64,000 nucleotides of DNA from Monomorium pharaonis (Eukaryota; Arthropoda; Insecta; Hymenoptera; Formicidae), in contig NC_050468.1 of the NCBI RefSeq assembly GCF_013373865.1, forward strand, positions 14,715,496 to 14,779,495. The letters are read 5' to 3'. Positions 15,091 through 27,578 of the stretch are shown here, piece by piece. Position 1 is the first letter of the stretch; every line of letters starts with the position of its first letter. Below the pieces are notes generated by a model. The model saw only the letters and a list, made by a program, of their open reading frames with translations, was not told the origin of the DNA and did no database searches. Position numbers and translations under genes: made by a program.

Positions 15091-17764
15091 GAGTCGGAGA
15101 TTCGATCATTTAATCCTTCACACTTAATACGATCGACTTTTCGAGTAACACCGATGATCACCCAAGCAACGATTCCCCTTCTCCCGGGCCATTATTTGCA
15201 TGACCAGACTCTGTGTTCGTAGCGAGTTATCTCTTATGCAATTGCAAGAATTGTTTATTATAATTATAATGGTTAATATTATGGTTAAACCACTTATTAC
15301 TAGCGTTATTATTACGATTATTATTATCATACTGTTGCTATTAATGCTATTATGACTGTTATCATTCTTATTACTATTATGTTTCTTTAACTTTCGTTAA
15401 CTCCATTATTATTATCATGATTATTACGAGTGCGCAGGATGATCTTTTGCCGAGATTGTCGAGAGTTATATCACAAAATGAGTTATTAGCAGTTACATTT
15501 TTCGTGATACATTCTCATATATTTTGCACGCTTCTATGGTGAGCCTATGGTATACTTTCGCGCGATTATACCTGATTTCTTTATTAATTTTTTAAAATTT
15601 ATTTTTTCGTACATATCTGTCTGGTAGGTTGTTAATGCTTTGACCTAACGTTTTGCTAACACGAAAACCGTACTCTGGAATTTGATGTTTATTCTATTTG
15701 CTGCATTTGTCTCTTATATATATATTATATATATTTCGGATATACGAATAATTCTTTTAGATACGAGTGTACGTGTGTGTTTCCGTGTGTGTGTGTACAT
15801 ATAATATGCATATATCTTTTGTCGATGGGTAATAAAAGGAACGGACAGTAGCTGTAGCTGGGTGGAGTTTTCGCTTCACTTGGGTTCACTTTATTCGTAT
15901 TCTTTCGATAGCCAATTTTCTACAACTCGCATTTATGTACTTTCTCTTTATCATTTGCCATTTGTTTAAATGTGGAATTACATTACGCGTTCGCGAAAAA
16001 GTATTGCCCGCCTACATACAATTCGAGGAACGGCTTCAAACACTTTTTTGCCTCCGTTGATACATCTGGTGTGTCTTAGCGGTACACGTAGTCGCGTATT
16101 ATATGCGTATGCGTACATATTATATATATACATACACACATTTATATATGTAATTATCTCGCGCAAATCGGGTTTACATTACGTCGATATCCAACGTCGT
16201 TTTCAATCGGAAACGAGAGTGACGGAGAGAGGAAAGAGAGACTTGCAGAGAATTTCAAATATTCCTGCCAGAATATTCTTTCCGTTGCTTTCCGTTGCCA
16301 ATATATTTTGTTAACACTAAAATTTCAGTCTAGTCATTGTGCTGAATGGCCCGTCGAGAAGAGGGCTTTCCAAACTTGATTCGCAAATTCTGTATAAAGA
16401 CCACAGCGTAGAATATACACACATACGTTACGAAGTGATTACGTACGAACGTATATCAAGTGCATCACGATCGGAATTAATATAATTGAATGTGACAATT
16501 ACTATGCTGAATATTTTAGTTGGAGAATCGTGGATTTTACTTTTCTAGAATTTTCAGTGAAATTTGCGAATCAAATATCCTTGTTTTTTAGGCGCGCTCC
16601 TTGCATACGTTGTGTCTGGAATATCACGATTAGCATAACGAAACAGTGTCATATACACTTAACGGCACGCGTTATAAACATAAGAATTCCCTTAATTCTA
16701 AAAGTCCAAGTCAAACCAATTTTGCAAATCCCGGCAAACCGTAAACGTATCCATTTGGTAGAGTTAACACGATTAGATGCAATACTCTATTGCAGTCGAT
16801 TAGAATTATTTTAATTTTACACCGTAATATATACATACAATAGGAAATGTCTGTCCTGTTTAAAAACAAAAAGTTCTACTGCAAATTTATCACTTAATTC
16901 GTATGTGCGAATACTCGATGGTCGTATTTTATAGCGCTCTTCGCTTTTATTTGGTTGCTCAACAATTCAGAATAAGTGTCTCGCTTGAGAAATTATTCTT
17001 CTCACGAATATCAATCTGACCGCACTGATTATTCGCACATCAGTAGCAATTAATTAATATCCGTATACGAACCGGTCTTCTAGAGCATGTAATGAACCAT
17101 GAATATGCTCTAATAATGAAGAATTTGAAGTGTGTGGTTGTGCGAAAGATCTCGGTGATCGTAGGAATGCTTAGAAATATACCAAGACACTCGATTCTAT
17201 TTTTAATTAACAAATAGAAAAAACGTATATCGCGAAATGCTAAGTCTTAAATAAGAAAAAGGAAAAGGAGAACAAATATTTTATGATATTCCTTTCAGAT
17301 CAGAGTTTATTACAATTGGATGTTTACGATTTCTCGATAATACCGATGAACACAAATGTAATATTTACTGAGAGGTATTGAACAACAACGCGCTGATGTT
17401 TATCCCCATTTGTCCGGCGATTAATACTGCCGTGCATGTATAAACTAATTCTGTGATTAACGAGTATGAAAATAAATGTGTAATGTCGTTATAACGCACT
17501 ATTTCAAATCCACATCGACACTGGAGTCAGTTGGATTAAATTATCGGGTACTGGTATTTTCGAGCAGTCCTAAATGAACGAGAGAGAAAGAGAATGATAT
17601 GTGAAATACGATTGTGAGTTGCGTGTGTGTATGTGCATGAATGATTCTCGTAAGAGCGTATTATGTGTGAGGTACTATAAGTTTCTTTTTTTTTTTTTTT
17701 TGCAAACCGTTCACTGTTTGCCGGTCTCACCAGCTATAAGAGTATCTGGCACATTTTCTTTCAG

Positions 17765-20486
17765 TTACTGGACACCCTCCCGGTGTGCCAAGATTTTAAT
17801 CGACAAGTGTGCAACCGTCCCGCCTGCAAGTTTATTCATCTCAGTGATGGTAAGTTATTCGTTATTGGGAAGTACGGGCTGGTCGAATGGAAATGCAGAA
17901 TAAGGGCTGTCAGTTCGTACGAATCCAGCAAACTCAGATATAACTGCCGCATAACATAGACGTAACGTCATTATATTTATGCTCAGAGGATAGACAAAAT
18001 AATGTAAACAGCTGGAAAATACGCTGTTCTTATTAATAAGAGGTTGACTCATCACTTGTTTTTAATACAAATTTTATTCTTGTTTGGAATAAGATCAATA
18101 ATGTAATGCTATACTATTCTTCTAGCAGAACACTTTTTAAAATATATTGGAAGAGAAATTCTGTTTTTTACTCTGGCTTTTAAAATTGCTTGTATAAACT
18201 GGCTAATATTTAAGTTAACCTGACTGGGAAAAGGTTGAAGTTGTTGAAGAGGAACAAAGAGAGTAATTTTAGAAAATAATGTAAAGAGAGCAGATTTCTT
18301 TTTTCAACATCACTTATACAATTAATCGACAGATGCTAAAAACAGTATAACATTCCACTAGTAATTATTCAAGCATTGCATGATTTTATTTCAACGAGAA
18401 TTGAATTCGTATTAAAGATGGATTAATCTTTTATTAATAAAAACTAGTATCCGATAGATGTTTATATTATTTTGTCCATTTCTTATACATATTATATAGC
18501 ATTTATATCTGCGTTTGCTAGAAAACGATGAAGATTATTGTAAGAAAAAATCTTCTGGGTTCATAACTTCGGCTTGACATTAGTTTTAAGATACGGTATA
18601 TTTCATTGTTCATATTTTTAAAAAATTAATGCTGCCGTATTTCATTATTTATATTTTCCTCTATGTTTAATTAAAATTTATTAATCTTCAATATTGGATT
18701 ATCTCTTCGATGATATCTCTTATGTTTATATAGCTTTAGCTCTTTATCTGGTTTAGCACATTTTACTCTCCGATCGAGAGAGTTAATATTGAAAAATTAA
18801 AGTGCGAAATCATACGATTACGTTTGCTGCTGAATGTGCAGCGAGAAATGTGAGAATACGAGCCAATATCTCAGGGAACGTTTGACTCGTCCAATTGATA
18901 TTCATCGAGCACCTTGGCGATTTTCAAATTTCTCGTCGGTCACACGGATTGATATCGGTAACGAGATTTCCGGTAAAATCGGCAGTTTGGTAAAGTAAGC
19001 GTATCTCGAGCGACTGACGGCAGAAACCCGACTATTGAAATTCCTGCGCGAACTATTCCCTTCGAGCATCGGCGATTATAGTCTTGTCTTCCAGTCGCCG
19101 ATCGATTTCTCGCAAATTTGTCAACTTTGTGTACATCGCAATTACGCATTTTACCGCTTGAAAGAGCCTGATTGTAAGCTCTACGTTTTTTACTTTACTT
19201 TCGCGTTCTGCGACATCGTCAACGGTGTCGATCATCTTCATTATTATCCCCCGCATTATTACATGCCACAGTTATAGCACGGCTCGCTTTCACATTTAGT
19301 ACGCAAATGATCTTTGCGCATGTAATGAGAATCTCCCTTTTGTCAAGCTGCTGTGTCAATTAGATCCTATTCGCGATAATGAGCAAGCAATATTACTCAA
19401 GATGTGAACGAGGAAGCGCGCTTCTCAGCTCCCCAAACAATTAGCGATACTTTTTGCACAATCAGTTGCGGACAATGTACAATTGAATAACGAGCATTAT
19501 TTCTACCGTTACAAATTTTCATTTGAATTTCTTTGATACCGCTGAACGATTGAGAATATTTATTGTCGCACTCGATGAATATTACAATCAATGTCGAATT
19601 TCTTTTTTTAATTTCTTCTCTGAATATTACACAATTTGTCAATACTAATTAAAAGGGAAAGTATTTTCAAGTTGAGATGGAATCTTTTTTATGTTTATTA
19701 TACGTATTTATTTCTGTGCTTCTGAATGCTTTGTACATATAATTCATTACTTTTACGCGTATAAAAGAATTCTTCAATGACTCCGACATACAAAATTTCT
19801 AGTATTTATAATGGTTGTCAGAAGAATTATATATAAACGTTATGATCAATTCTTTATAAAAGAAATTCGCGGGACAAAATTGTCGAATAATGTGTACAAA
19901 GTATTAAATAAAAACTCTATTGAAATAATGTTCATGATTCGGACACTCTGGAGCTTATCGGCTTTATAAGTTTAATGGAGGAATATATTTTAATTTTTAC
20001 ATTTGCAATTCAAAAAATATTCATATTTCAATCTCGGAACATTCTTTTCACTGTAGTCTTTACGGATGAAGAAAACGGACTGTTTCCATACGCGGAAAAA
20101 CATTCTTTTTCTTTTCGTTAAAACATTAAAAAATTTAGTTGAATGCAGATCTAAAAATAACTTTGGTATTCTAACAAAGTTATTTTCATTATGTCTAAAA
20201 TTTCTACATAATTATTTCGATCTAATAAAATTATTTTGAGATCTGTGTCTAGCTAAACTTTTAGATATGCCATCATTTCCTCATTACCAATGATATACGC
20301 GAGCAACCGACTGATCGGCTTCTCTATGAATTTTCAGGAAACGTGGAGGTGATCGAGAACCGCGTAACGGTGTGCAGGGACGCAGTAAAGGGCGCGTGCA
20401 TGCGACCTCAGTGTAAATATTACCACATACCGGTCGCGTTGCCGCCGGCGCCTCTGATGGCGATCGCATCGTCTGCCTCGCCCTAG
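17765..20486 (+). CDS. Tandem CCCH zinc-finger protein, two exons, 5' part missing
   Basis: Two exons are supported: 17765-17849 and 20338-20486. The first follows CATTTTCTTTCAG, ends at GTAAGT and leaves one base; the second follows ATTTTCAG and supplies two, giving one frame. Exon one holds VCQDFNRQVCNRPACKFIH and exon two VCRDAVKGACMRPQCKYYH. Both are C-X7-C-X4-C-X3-H zinc fingers, linked by a short NVEVIENRVT segment. Such paired CCCH fingers bind RNA; finger spacing and linker resemble ZC3H10 and muscleblind proteins. Homology is from remembered family patterns. The frame then reads 21 residues (IPVALPPAP...) to TAG at 20484-20486, so this may be the true C-terminus. Upstream exons, including any first finger and the start codon, were not found. 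The role in RNA processing is inference. Confidence 0.8.
17850..20337 (+). other. Intron of the CCCH zinc-finger gene
   Basis: It begins GTAAGTTATT and ends ATTTTCAG. About 2.5 kb, AT-rich, with no ORF I can support. A short imperfect inverted repeat lies near its 3' end and is listed separately. Confidence 0.75.
20131..20263. repeat. Imperfect inverted repeat, possible MITE remnant
   Basis: Left arm (about 20131-20165, containing GCAGATCTAAAAATAA) and right arm (about 20228-20263, containing its diverged complement) match over roughly 35 bp with several mismatches. A small inner palindrome, AACTTTG...CAAAGTT, lies between them. No clear target duplication was seen. Confidence 0.45.
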
Positions 20487-23400
20487 GGGGCTGCTTGCTT
20501 CCGCCAGCGGCCAAGGCATTGGCACCGCGCGGGGTAACGAGGAAGAGGAAGAACTCGATAGGCTTGCGCGAACACGCATCACCCCCGTACACGTCGGGAT
20601 TGTGCGTCGGCATCGAACGGCGGCGAACAAAGCGGGCGAAGAGAAGAAACGGAGGCGCCGAGCGGGCGAGGAACGTCATCGATTCTCGTCGTCGATTCGA
20701 TTTAGCTTCAACAGCACGTCGATACTCCGCCTCGACGCTCCTCTCTCCGATGCTACACGCTCATAATGCACACGCACGTTCAGGTGACAGGGGAGGGAAA
20801 TAGCGCGCGGCACAGGAAGAACGAGGGACGGAGAGAAAGACGGCGCCGAAGAGGTTTCCGTCGGTCGGCGTCGAGTCGGAAACGGGGAAGGAAGAAAACG
20901 TGTAAGCCCGAAAGTTCTTCTTGTACGTAAAAAAAAAAAAAGAGAGAGATAGAGGGAGAGATTGTTGCCGACAGAGAAGACTGAGGATCGAGGAAAGGCG
21001 CGGGCAGGTGATCGGGATCGCTGAAGGCTCCGAATCGTGAAGGTTGAAAAGTGCAGCGGTCCGCCGAATCGTCGAAGTATTCATTACGAGCTAGTAGGCA
21101 AAGTCTTCCTTAACGTCTTTTTTCTCTCTTTCGATTTATATTTGGCTTCCCAGTGGTCGTCGTAGCACAGGCAAAGCTCGAGACGGTTCGGAAACCGGTG
21201 CGGCGTTTCAAAACCTTCGCGATATCCTTTTTTTTTCTTCCGCTCGTCAACCCCGCTTGTCGAGCCGGGGTGTCGAGTGTCGAAGAGCATCGACGGGAAA
21301 ACAACGGCAACGCTTTGGGGTCCCAATGGGGGAACGGAACATCAAACTTGAATACGTCGGGACACGTTGCTCTCGCGATCGCGAGCGAGTTAGCGAACAA
21401 TGACCCGCGGTTCGGCGTCGTTCAAGTTTCTACGACTTCTGCGTCGTTGGCGAAGTCGCGCCGGCCACGCTCCTTCCTCGGTCTTCATCAGTAATCGATA
21501 AATGGTAACGATAAGTTTTCTCGGGGGCGGCAAAATACAGCTGGGGAGAAATAATTTTCATTCTGGAATCTTGCTTTTTATCACGCCGATGTTTCGAATA
21601 CAATTACTTTTCGTCTTACAACTTGAAAAGCGAAAGAAACGAGATGTCGCGTACGAGACGCGGTTCTTCCTCGTCTCTTTTCCGCCGTGAAGTGAAATAA
21701 TTGTTTTATTTTTTAAAGCTATTAATCGAGATATTTTTTTTTGTAACAGACTGTATATTCCACGCTCGAGAACGTTCGTCCACACACGATTTTCTTCCTC
21801 TTCCCGATTTGCCGCGTGCATTCAGTGTCTTCTTTCGCCGTGACGCGTGATGCACGTTCGCGCAACGCGAGACATGTTTGTAAGAAAAACCGGAGAGAGT
21901 TCGTCTTGAAATATTGTTCTATAAAGGCGTATTAATATTATACATATAATTATATATAATTATATATTTACGCCAGATTCCGACGTAAAGAGAGAAATCG
22001 TAACCTTTTATCACATAAGTAGACTAGCTAGGGGCCGCGAATCAGCGCGAAATGAAACAAATGATTCGAAGAACACTGATCCTGAGAGGAAGGAGAGAAA
22101 ACGTATATATAATACAAAATATATAACGACGATAAATATCACTGAGATGGTGAGAGAATTTACACGAGATATGATATAACGCGGCGAACGCATAACGAAG
22201 TTTTTTATACTCGTATATAACACAAATCTCAATTATATTTTGTTTTTATGATAATAATGTAAACGCCTGTGTGTATATACGTACGAGGAGAGGCATGTAT
22301 ATGTATATGTATGCATATGCGAGAGGGTGTAACGATTTCGCTCGAAGGGGAGCATAATAGTTATCGGCGGATTGATTGGCGACAATTAGTTGAGCGGAGC
22401 GAAGTAATGGTCGGAAATGGGAAACGTCGGAGTTTCAGAAACTGCGAAGCGATCGATTCTCTCTCGTACGAGAGGAACAGGAAGCCTTAGAACGTGGTTT
22501 ACGCCGGCTATTTGACTTTCGACCGTCTTACTTGATTCGCGAGAAACGAGCAAACGCCGAAAATCGCACATTCTATAGGCTGGTAAACACTAATTAATTA
22601 CTACACTACGACAAATGTATATGACAAATTTATATGCATACGATAAGAAATTATATTTAATTAAAGATAGACTTTCAGAAGGAGTTGGGAGTTGCAAAAC
22701 AAGAGCGATCGCGACAGGAGAATATCGCGAGGTAATTCTTGGTAACGAACGAAAGCTGCCGAGAGAAAGACGAGAGAGGAATCGTTTTATATCTGCTCTT
22801 CGAAACAAATGAAAAAAAAGAAACAATCGATCTGTTGGATCGCGTGTATAGGTTTACACGATCGGTAGGGAATAAGTTTATACGTTGTTTCAGTCTTCGT
22901 AAATGCGCGACCCTTCGTTAATACTTTAATTGTTGCGTTAATATCCTTTAATCTTAATAATTATTCATTTCCCGTGAAGGACCCCCCTCCATCGATCGAG
23001 TCTTTCGTCATTAAATGCATTCTTCATAACTCTTTCTCGTGCACGCTTAATTACATATTCAAAGCTATTCTCTACACGATTACGCGTGCACTCTGCATAA
23101 ATACATATATATATATATATATTCGCGTTTGCGAATTTCTTTTCACACACATACATACACATACACATATACACAGTTAAAAATTTAAACGATACATTCT
23201 CGCGTCCAGAAAAAAAATATTCCGAACAATATTTTTTTACAAGGTATACATATATACGTCGAAAATATTAATGTTAAGGCACGCTTGCGCGTTAATAAGA
23301 CCTAATTTTCTTGAAAGTGTCTCACGGACTGGTTGCTCCCTAGAACTTGTTCTGGAGAGCGACTCTCGGAATCTAATCTCCAAGTCTGCGACCAGCCTGA

Positions 23401-26400
23401 GACTTTGAAAATTTCACCATATATGCTAACACTTACAAATACGTGGCAATGCTTGAAAGACATTTTACCGTCCAGGAGAGGCTTACACCAACTTTCCCGA
23501 CCAACGACACGATATGATCTATCGAATATTCATACCGAAATATATTGCGAAATGAAAAATGCACTTTTGAACTAGTCATGATGATGGGACAGGATCCTTC
23601 ACGAACTTCCCTTTTTGTATTATCATAGATACATTATATTCTTTAAATTTTTAATCTAGTTAATGCATTAATCGTTTAATCGATCACTTTGACGATAGTA
23701 TAATTATTTAAACGAAATTTAGGAATATAACAAAGTACTCTAACGACAAAGTAAGTATAAGCCTACGGATATAATAAATAAAAAACATTAAACAAGTGAT
23801 TAAAGAGTTAAGCAAGTAAATGTTCCTGTACAGCATTTAAGAATCAAAGGACACTCTTATCAAAGCAAAAAGAAAAAACAGATTATACACCTTTGGTATT
23901 AGAAGGGAAAGATCCGAGGCTGCCAATAGGCGCGAATATAGCTGGAAGTTCAACTTTGTAAATTACTCGTGTATATAAAAAAAAAATAGTATTATTGCGT
24001 GAGAAGTAAACTCTCGAGATTTTTAGAGTAGGCAGAATTAAAAGTACTGAAGATTCTAGAAAACGTCATCGGTATTCAAGTCGTTCGTTAAACAAATCTG
24101 CGGACGAGCGGAGAGGGCGTGTTTTATACGCGTGTTACAGTAATTCATTTTGTAACTTACATGTACTCCTTTGCGATGAACCGTTTAAATCTTAGCGTTG
24201 ATCCTTCTCAAATGTTTTCTTCCCTTTATTGATATACTTCTCTCTCGGCACTGTGATTCTAGTCATGTGTTCGAAATCATTAATAATACTTTCTTCTTTT
24301 TTAATATTGTCGCTTCTTAATATTCACGATGAGATTCATAATTTTCGTCATTTCGAAAATTACGTTCGTAATTTTCGTTCACTTTTCCATCTTTAAAGTG
24401 TCATTGCAATAGGTACCGCTATATAAGCGCAATTCAAGAGGGATATACATGTAAATTCATCGAAACGAATGGGGAAAAGACATAGGAATGAGTTCCTCCG
24501 TGCCCATACTTAGTATGTATATAGATTTAATTAGATACGCATAGGAAGAGAGAGAAAGAAAAAGAGAGAGAAAGATACATACGTTATATTATATAAAATT
24601 AAGTACAATAATCTATGAATGTCCATTTAAGTGATTCAATGACACCACGAAGAGGAGAGCGAAATATTTTCAATTGTGATTCCACTTAGAGTATACTCGA
24701 TATTTTCTCTTAGAGACCCGGGGGCCCTCCGCACTCCTCGTCTTCGGGATATTTCTTCTTCTTCTACTTCTTCTTTGGTATCGGTAAACCGCAATTAAAG
24801 ATCCGTTTACTACGTCTTTGTATGGAAAGAGACACCAAGAGCAGGAACGATATTCAGATTCGTCCCACTCGCTGCCAGCCGCTCAGCCTGTTTAGACGAG
24901 CAAAGTCCTTCGAGAAGTTATCGACAACTCCTCCTTTCGTGTCGTCTCGCGATGGTACGGTTCGTTAAAGCTCAGGTATGCCCTGATCCCGACGCGCTCG
25001 AGAACGAGAGAAACGACCGGGATGCCTTCGGCTTATTTTCGAACGGATTTTCCTCTCTAATCGCTAAACGATGAATTAGTTTTAGGTAAACGAAAACGGT
25101 CACATACAGATAACGCATCTAAGAGCGCGAAATTATAACGTCGGACAGTACTACCCGTCTTTCCCTTTAATACCAAAACCTCTTAGTAAATACACGATAT
25201 ATATATGAAACGAATATTATAATTAATAATATAATTATGCGAACAAAATGAAAAAGAAACAGATGGACAAAAAAAACGAAGGAACGATCGAAGCGCTATT
25301 CCGACTTACGGATGCAAATACCATGAGAGTCATTCTAAAAAAAAAAAAAGAAGAAGCGATAATTAAAAACAATGAAAAGACAATGAGAAACAAACGTTGT
25401 GACGAATCCACTGGAGTTAAAGCTTCCCAACTTGAGTCAAGGGTTTTAGCTGCTGCAGCAAGCAATCACAAAGCAAAACAATTATTTGTAATCGAGTAAA
25501 AAGTTTGGCCCGTGCGAGTCCGCCGTCGCGTCGCGTTCGAGCGTCGTTCGGCGTCGGCGTGCCTCTCGCGTCGCGACTCTTTGCGTCTCCGTGAGGAAAA
25601 CCGACGACGCAAAACGGCGTTCGCGCAGCGGCACGGAATTCGCCAGGCGATTTATATATGCGCTGCCGCTTGTATATCTATATCTATATATAAAACAACA
25701 GAGAATGCCGCTTCGCATGGCCAACGGAATTGGTTGCTGGATCGCATGAGAAACGCGGATTACTCGGAGATAAAGGTTTGTCACATTGTCCGAACGTTAA
25801 TTGGGGTTCTGTGCCGTTACAAGATTAAATGCGCGATATCCCTTTCCGCAGGCAGCTAGTTGAGAATTAACGAAAATTGTTGCGGCACTATTACGAAATC
25901 GGAGCACCTTTCCAAGCGCGTTCCACGGTGACGTAGTCTCTTTTTGCAATGTTGTTCCTCAGAGTTGCGTGAACAAAAGTGACGAATACTTCGATTCTGT
26001 TCTCATGCGTTCTATCGTTCGTTGGCCGGATATGCTCGTGTGTACCTACCTAGCTTTTTGCGCGCTACGCATTTTTGACTCTGCTAGGAACAGGAAATGA
26101 AAATGGGAAGAAGGGTGAGAAAGAAAAAGGATTAGAGATTGGAGGGTTGTGTGTGTGTATAGTGTGTGGAGAGAGGAAATAGAACGAAGCACGAAACGTG
26201 TTTTTACTCTGCAGAGAAATCAGTTGGCGTTCCAATTCATAGACGCGAATTATTTGAACGAAATGGGGAATAAACGCGAATGTTTGTTAAAGTTGAAGCG
26301 ATTAATCTACTTAATCGGATTGCCCGTCGGATTCTGTCTATTCGAGCTAGATATTCGAGCTCGAAATTATCTACACGAAATCCTAACAAGAGTTATGGAG

Positions 26401-27491
26401 ATATTATTCGTAAATTCGATCGATTATCATGCAATATATAAATATAAATAGAAAAAATGTAAGATTTTCTTTAAACATATTTCTTCCGACATATGATCTT
26501 CTGATATAATGGATGTTTAGAAGAAAGATCAAATCGAAAAAAATTGTTTTTATATATAAACATATTTTCTGTTACTTATTTAGTAGATAATGGAGATATT
26601 TGAAAAAATGTCACAGCAAAGAAATATGAAATAGTTTTTTTAAACATTTTATACATTAAACGATTTATAGAAAGAAAAACGAGAAATGCCAAAGAGAAAA
26701 ATAAAACAGGATTAATCGCTATTAAATAAAAAAATCTTAATTTATACACAATTGAAATTTTATTGAAAGTATCTTACTTACTTTTGAGAAATTTACTAAC
26801 AAAAAGGTATTTTAATAAAAATACCTATAGTGTCAATAAATACACCAATAAATGTAAATAAGCAATAAATATTGATATTATTAGGTAAATAAAAAGTAAA
26901 GTTGAAAGTTGCTAAATTTATTAAATAATTTTTATGTTATAATACAAACTTTTTAAGATAAAAAGCTAAGTTAATATAATTAATAATTAAATTTAATTTT
27001 TGTTATATATTATTTTGTTCATATTTATAGAAGTTATAATATAAAATACCTTAAAATAACTTATTTATATGATTGTGTCATATTTATGTTGTAATTAAGT
27101 TTATACAAATTTATATTTAAATTTATAATGAAAAGGAGTTTCATTTATGAAAGAAACTTCATTTTTTAATTATATTTTATATTTTTAACATAATTATATA
27201 TTTTATTATATTATTATGCACTTACATGTGTATGTGTGTGTGCACATATTTTTTTATTCTTATTTTGCAATAAATCGACCGTGACATAGTGATGTTTAAG
27301 TGGAGGCAAATCTTTTTAATTGTATAATTTAATAATTTTGATAATAGCAGCAATGCAAATCTAAGGAGTGTCATGAGATAATTGTATTACTGATTTCTCT
27401 GCAGAAATCTTCATGTGTAAGTTGCTTTCCTTGTTAATACATGACGATTCGCACATAACGAGAAGTCATGTAAATAAAAAAAATAGAAAGA

Positions 27492-27497
<6 letters not shown>

Positions 27498-27578
<81 letters not shown>
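27498..27578. repeat. Long (GA)n microsatellite
   Basis: An uninterrupted run of about 34 GA units (27498-27565), then one AAA interruption and further GA units. It is the longest pure dinucleotide tract in the window. GA tracts of this length can bind GAGA-type factors in insects, but nothing nearby shows this one does. Confidence 0.93.

Larger units (their letters stand above)
1..17764. other. Gene-poor, microsatellite-rich stretch; no supported coding exon
   Basis: No open frame here has a recognisable domain or a convincing set of splice-linked partners. The DNA is moderately GC-rich for this window, with blocks of CpG-containing sequence (about 5.2-6.6 kb, 7.5-8.1 kb, 9.8-11.1 kb, 14.8-15.2 kb), broken by (TA)n, (CA)n, (GA)n and homopolymer A/T tracts. 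Because two zinc-finger exons of a + strand gene follow at 17.8 and 20.3 kb, much of this stretch may be upstream intron or 5' UTR of that gene, but I could not find its first exons. Two hairpin MITEs are listed separately. A minus-strand ORF at 1628-1924 has protein-like composition but no family I recognise. Confidence 0.5.

Noticed and set aside
17601..17903. 100-codon + strand ORF over the first zinc-finger exon
   Set aside because: It is in a different frame from the CCCH motif and runs through a poly-T tract and both splice sites.
20284..20679. Minus-strand Arg/Pro-rich ORFs in the GC-rich block
   Set aside because: They are antisense to the zinc-finger exon and reflect local GC content; no domain is visible.
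25235..25499. Lys/Glu-rich ORF
   Set aside because: Low-complexity A-rich DNA gives it; no splice or domain support, and the opposite strand is equally open.
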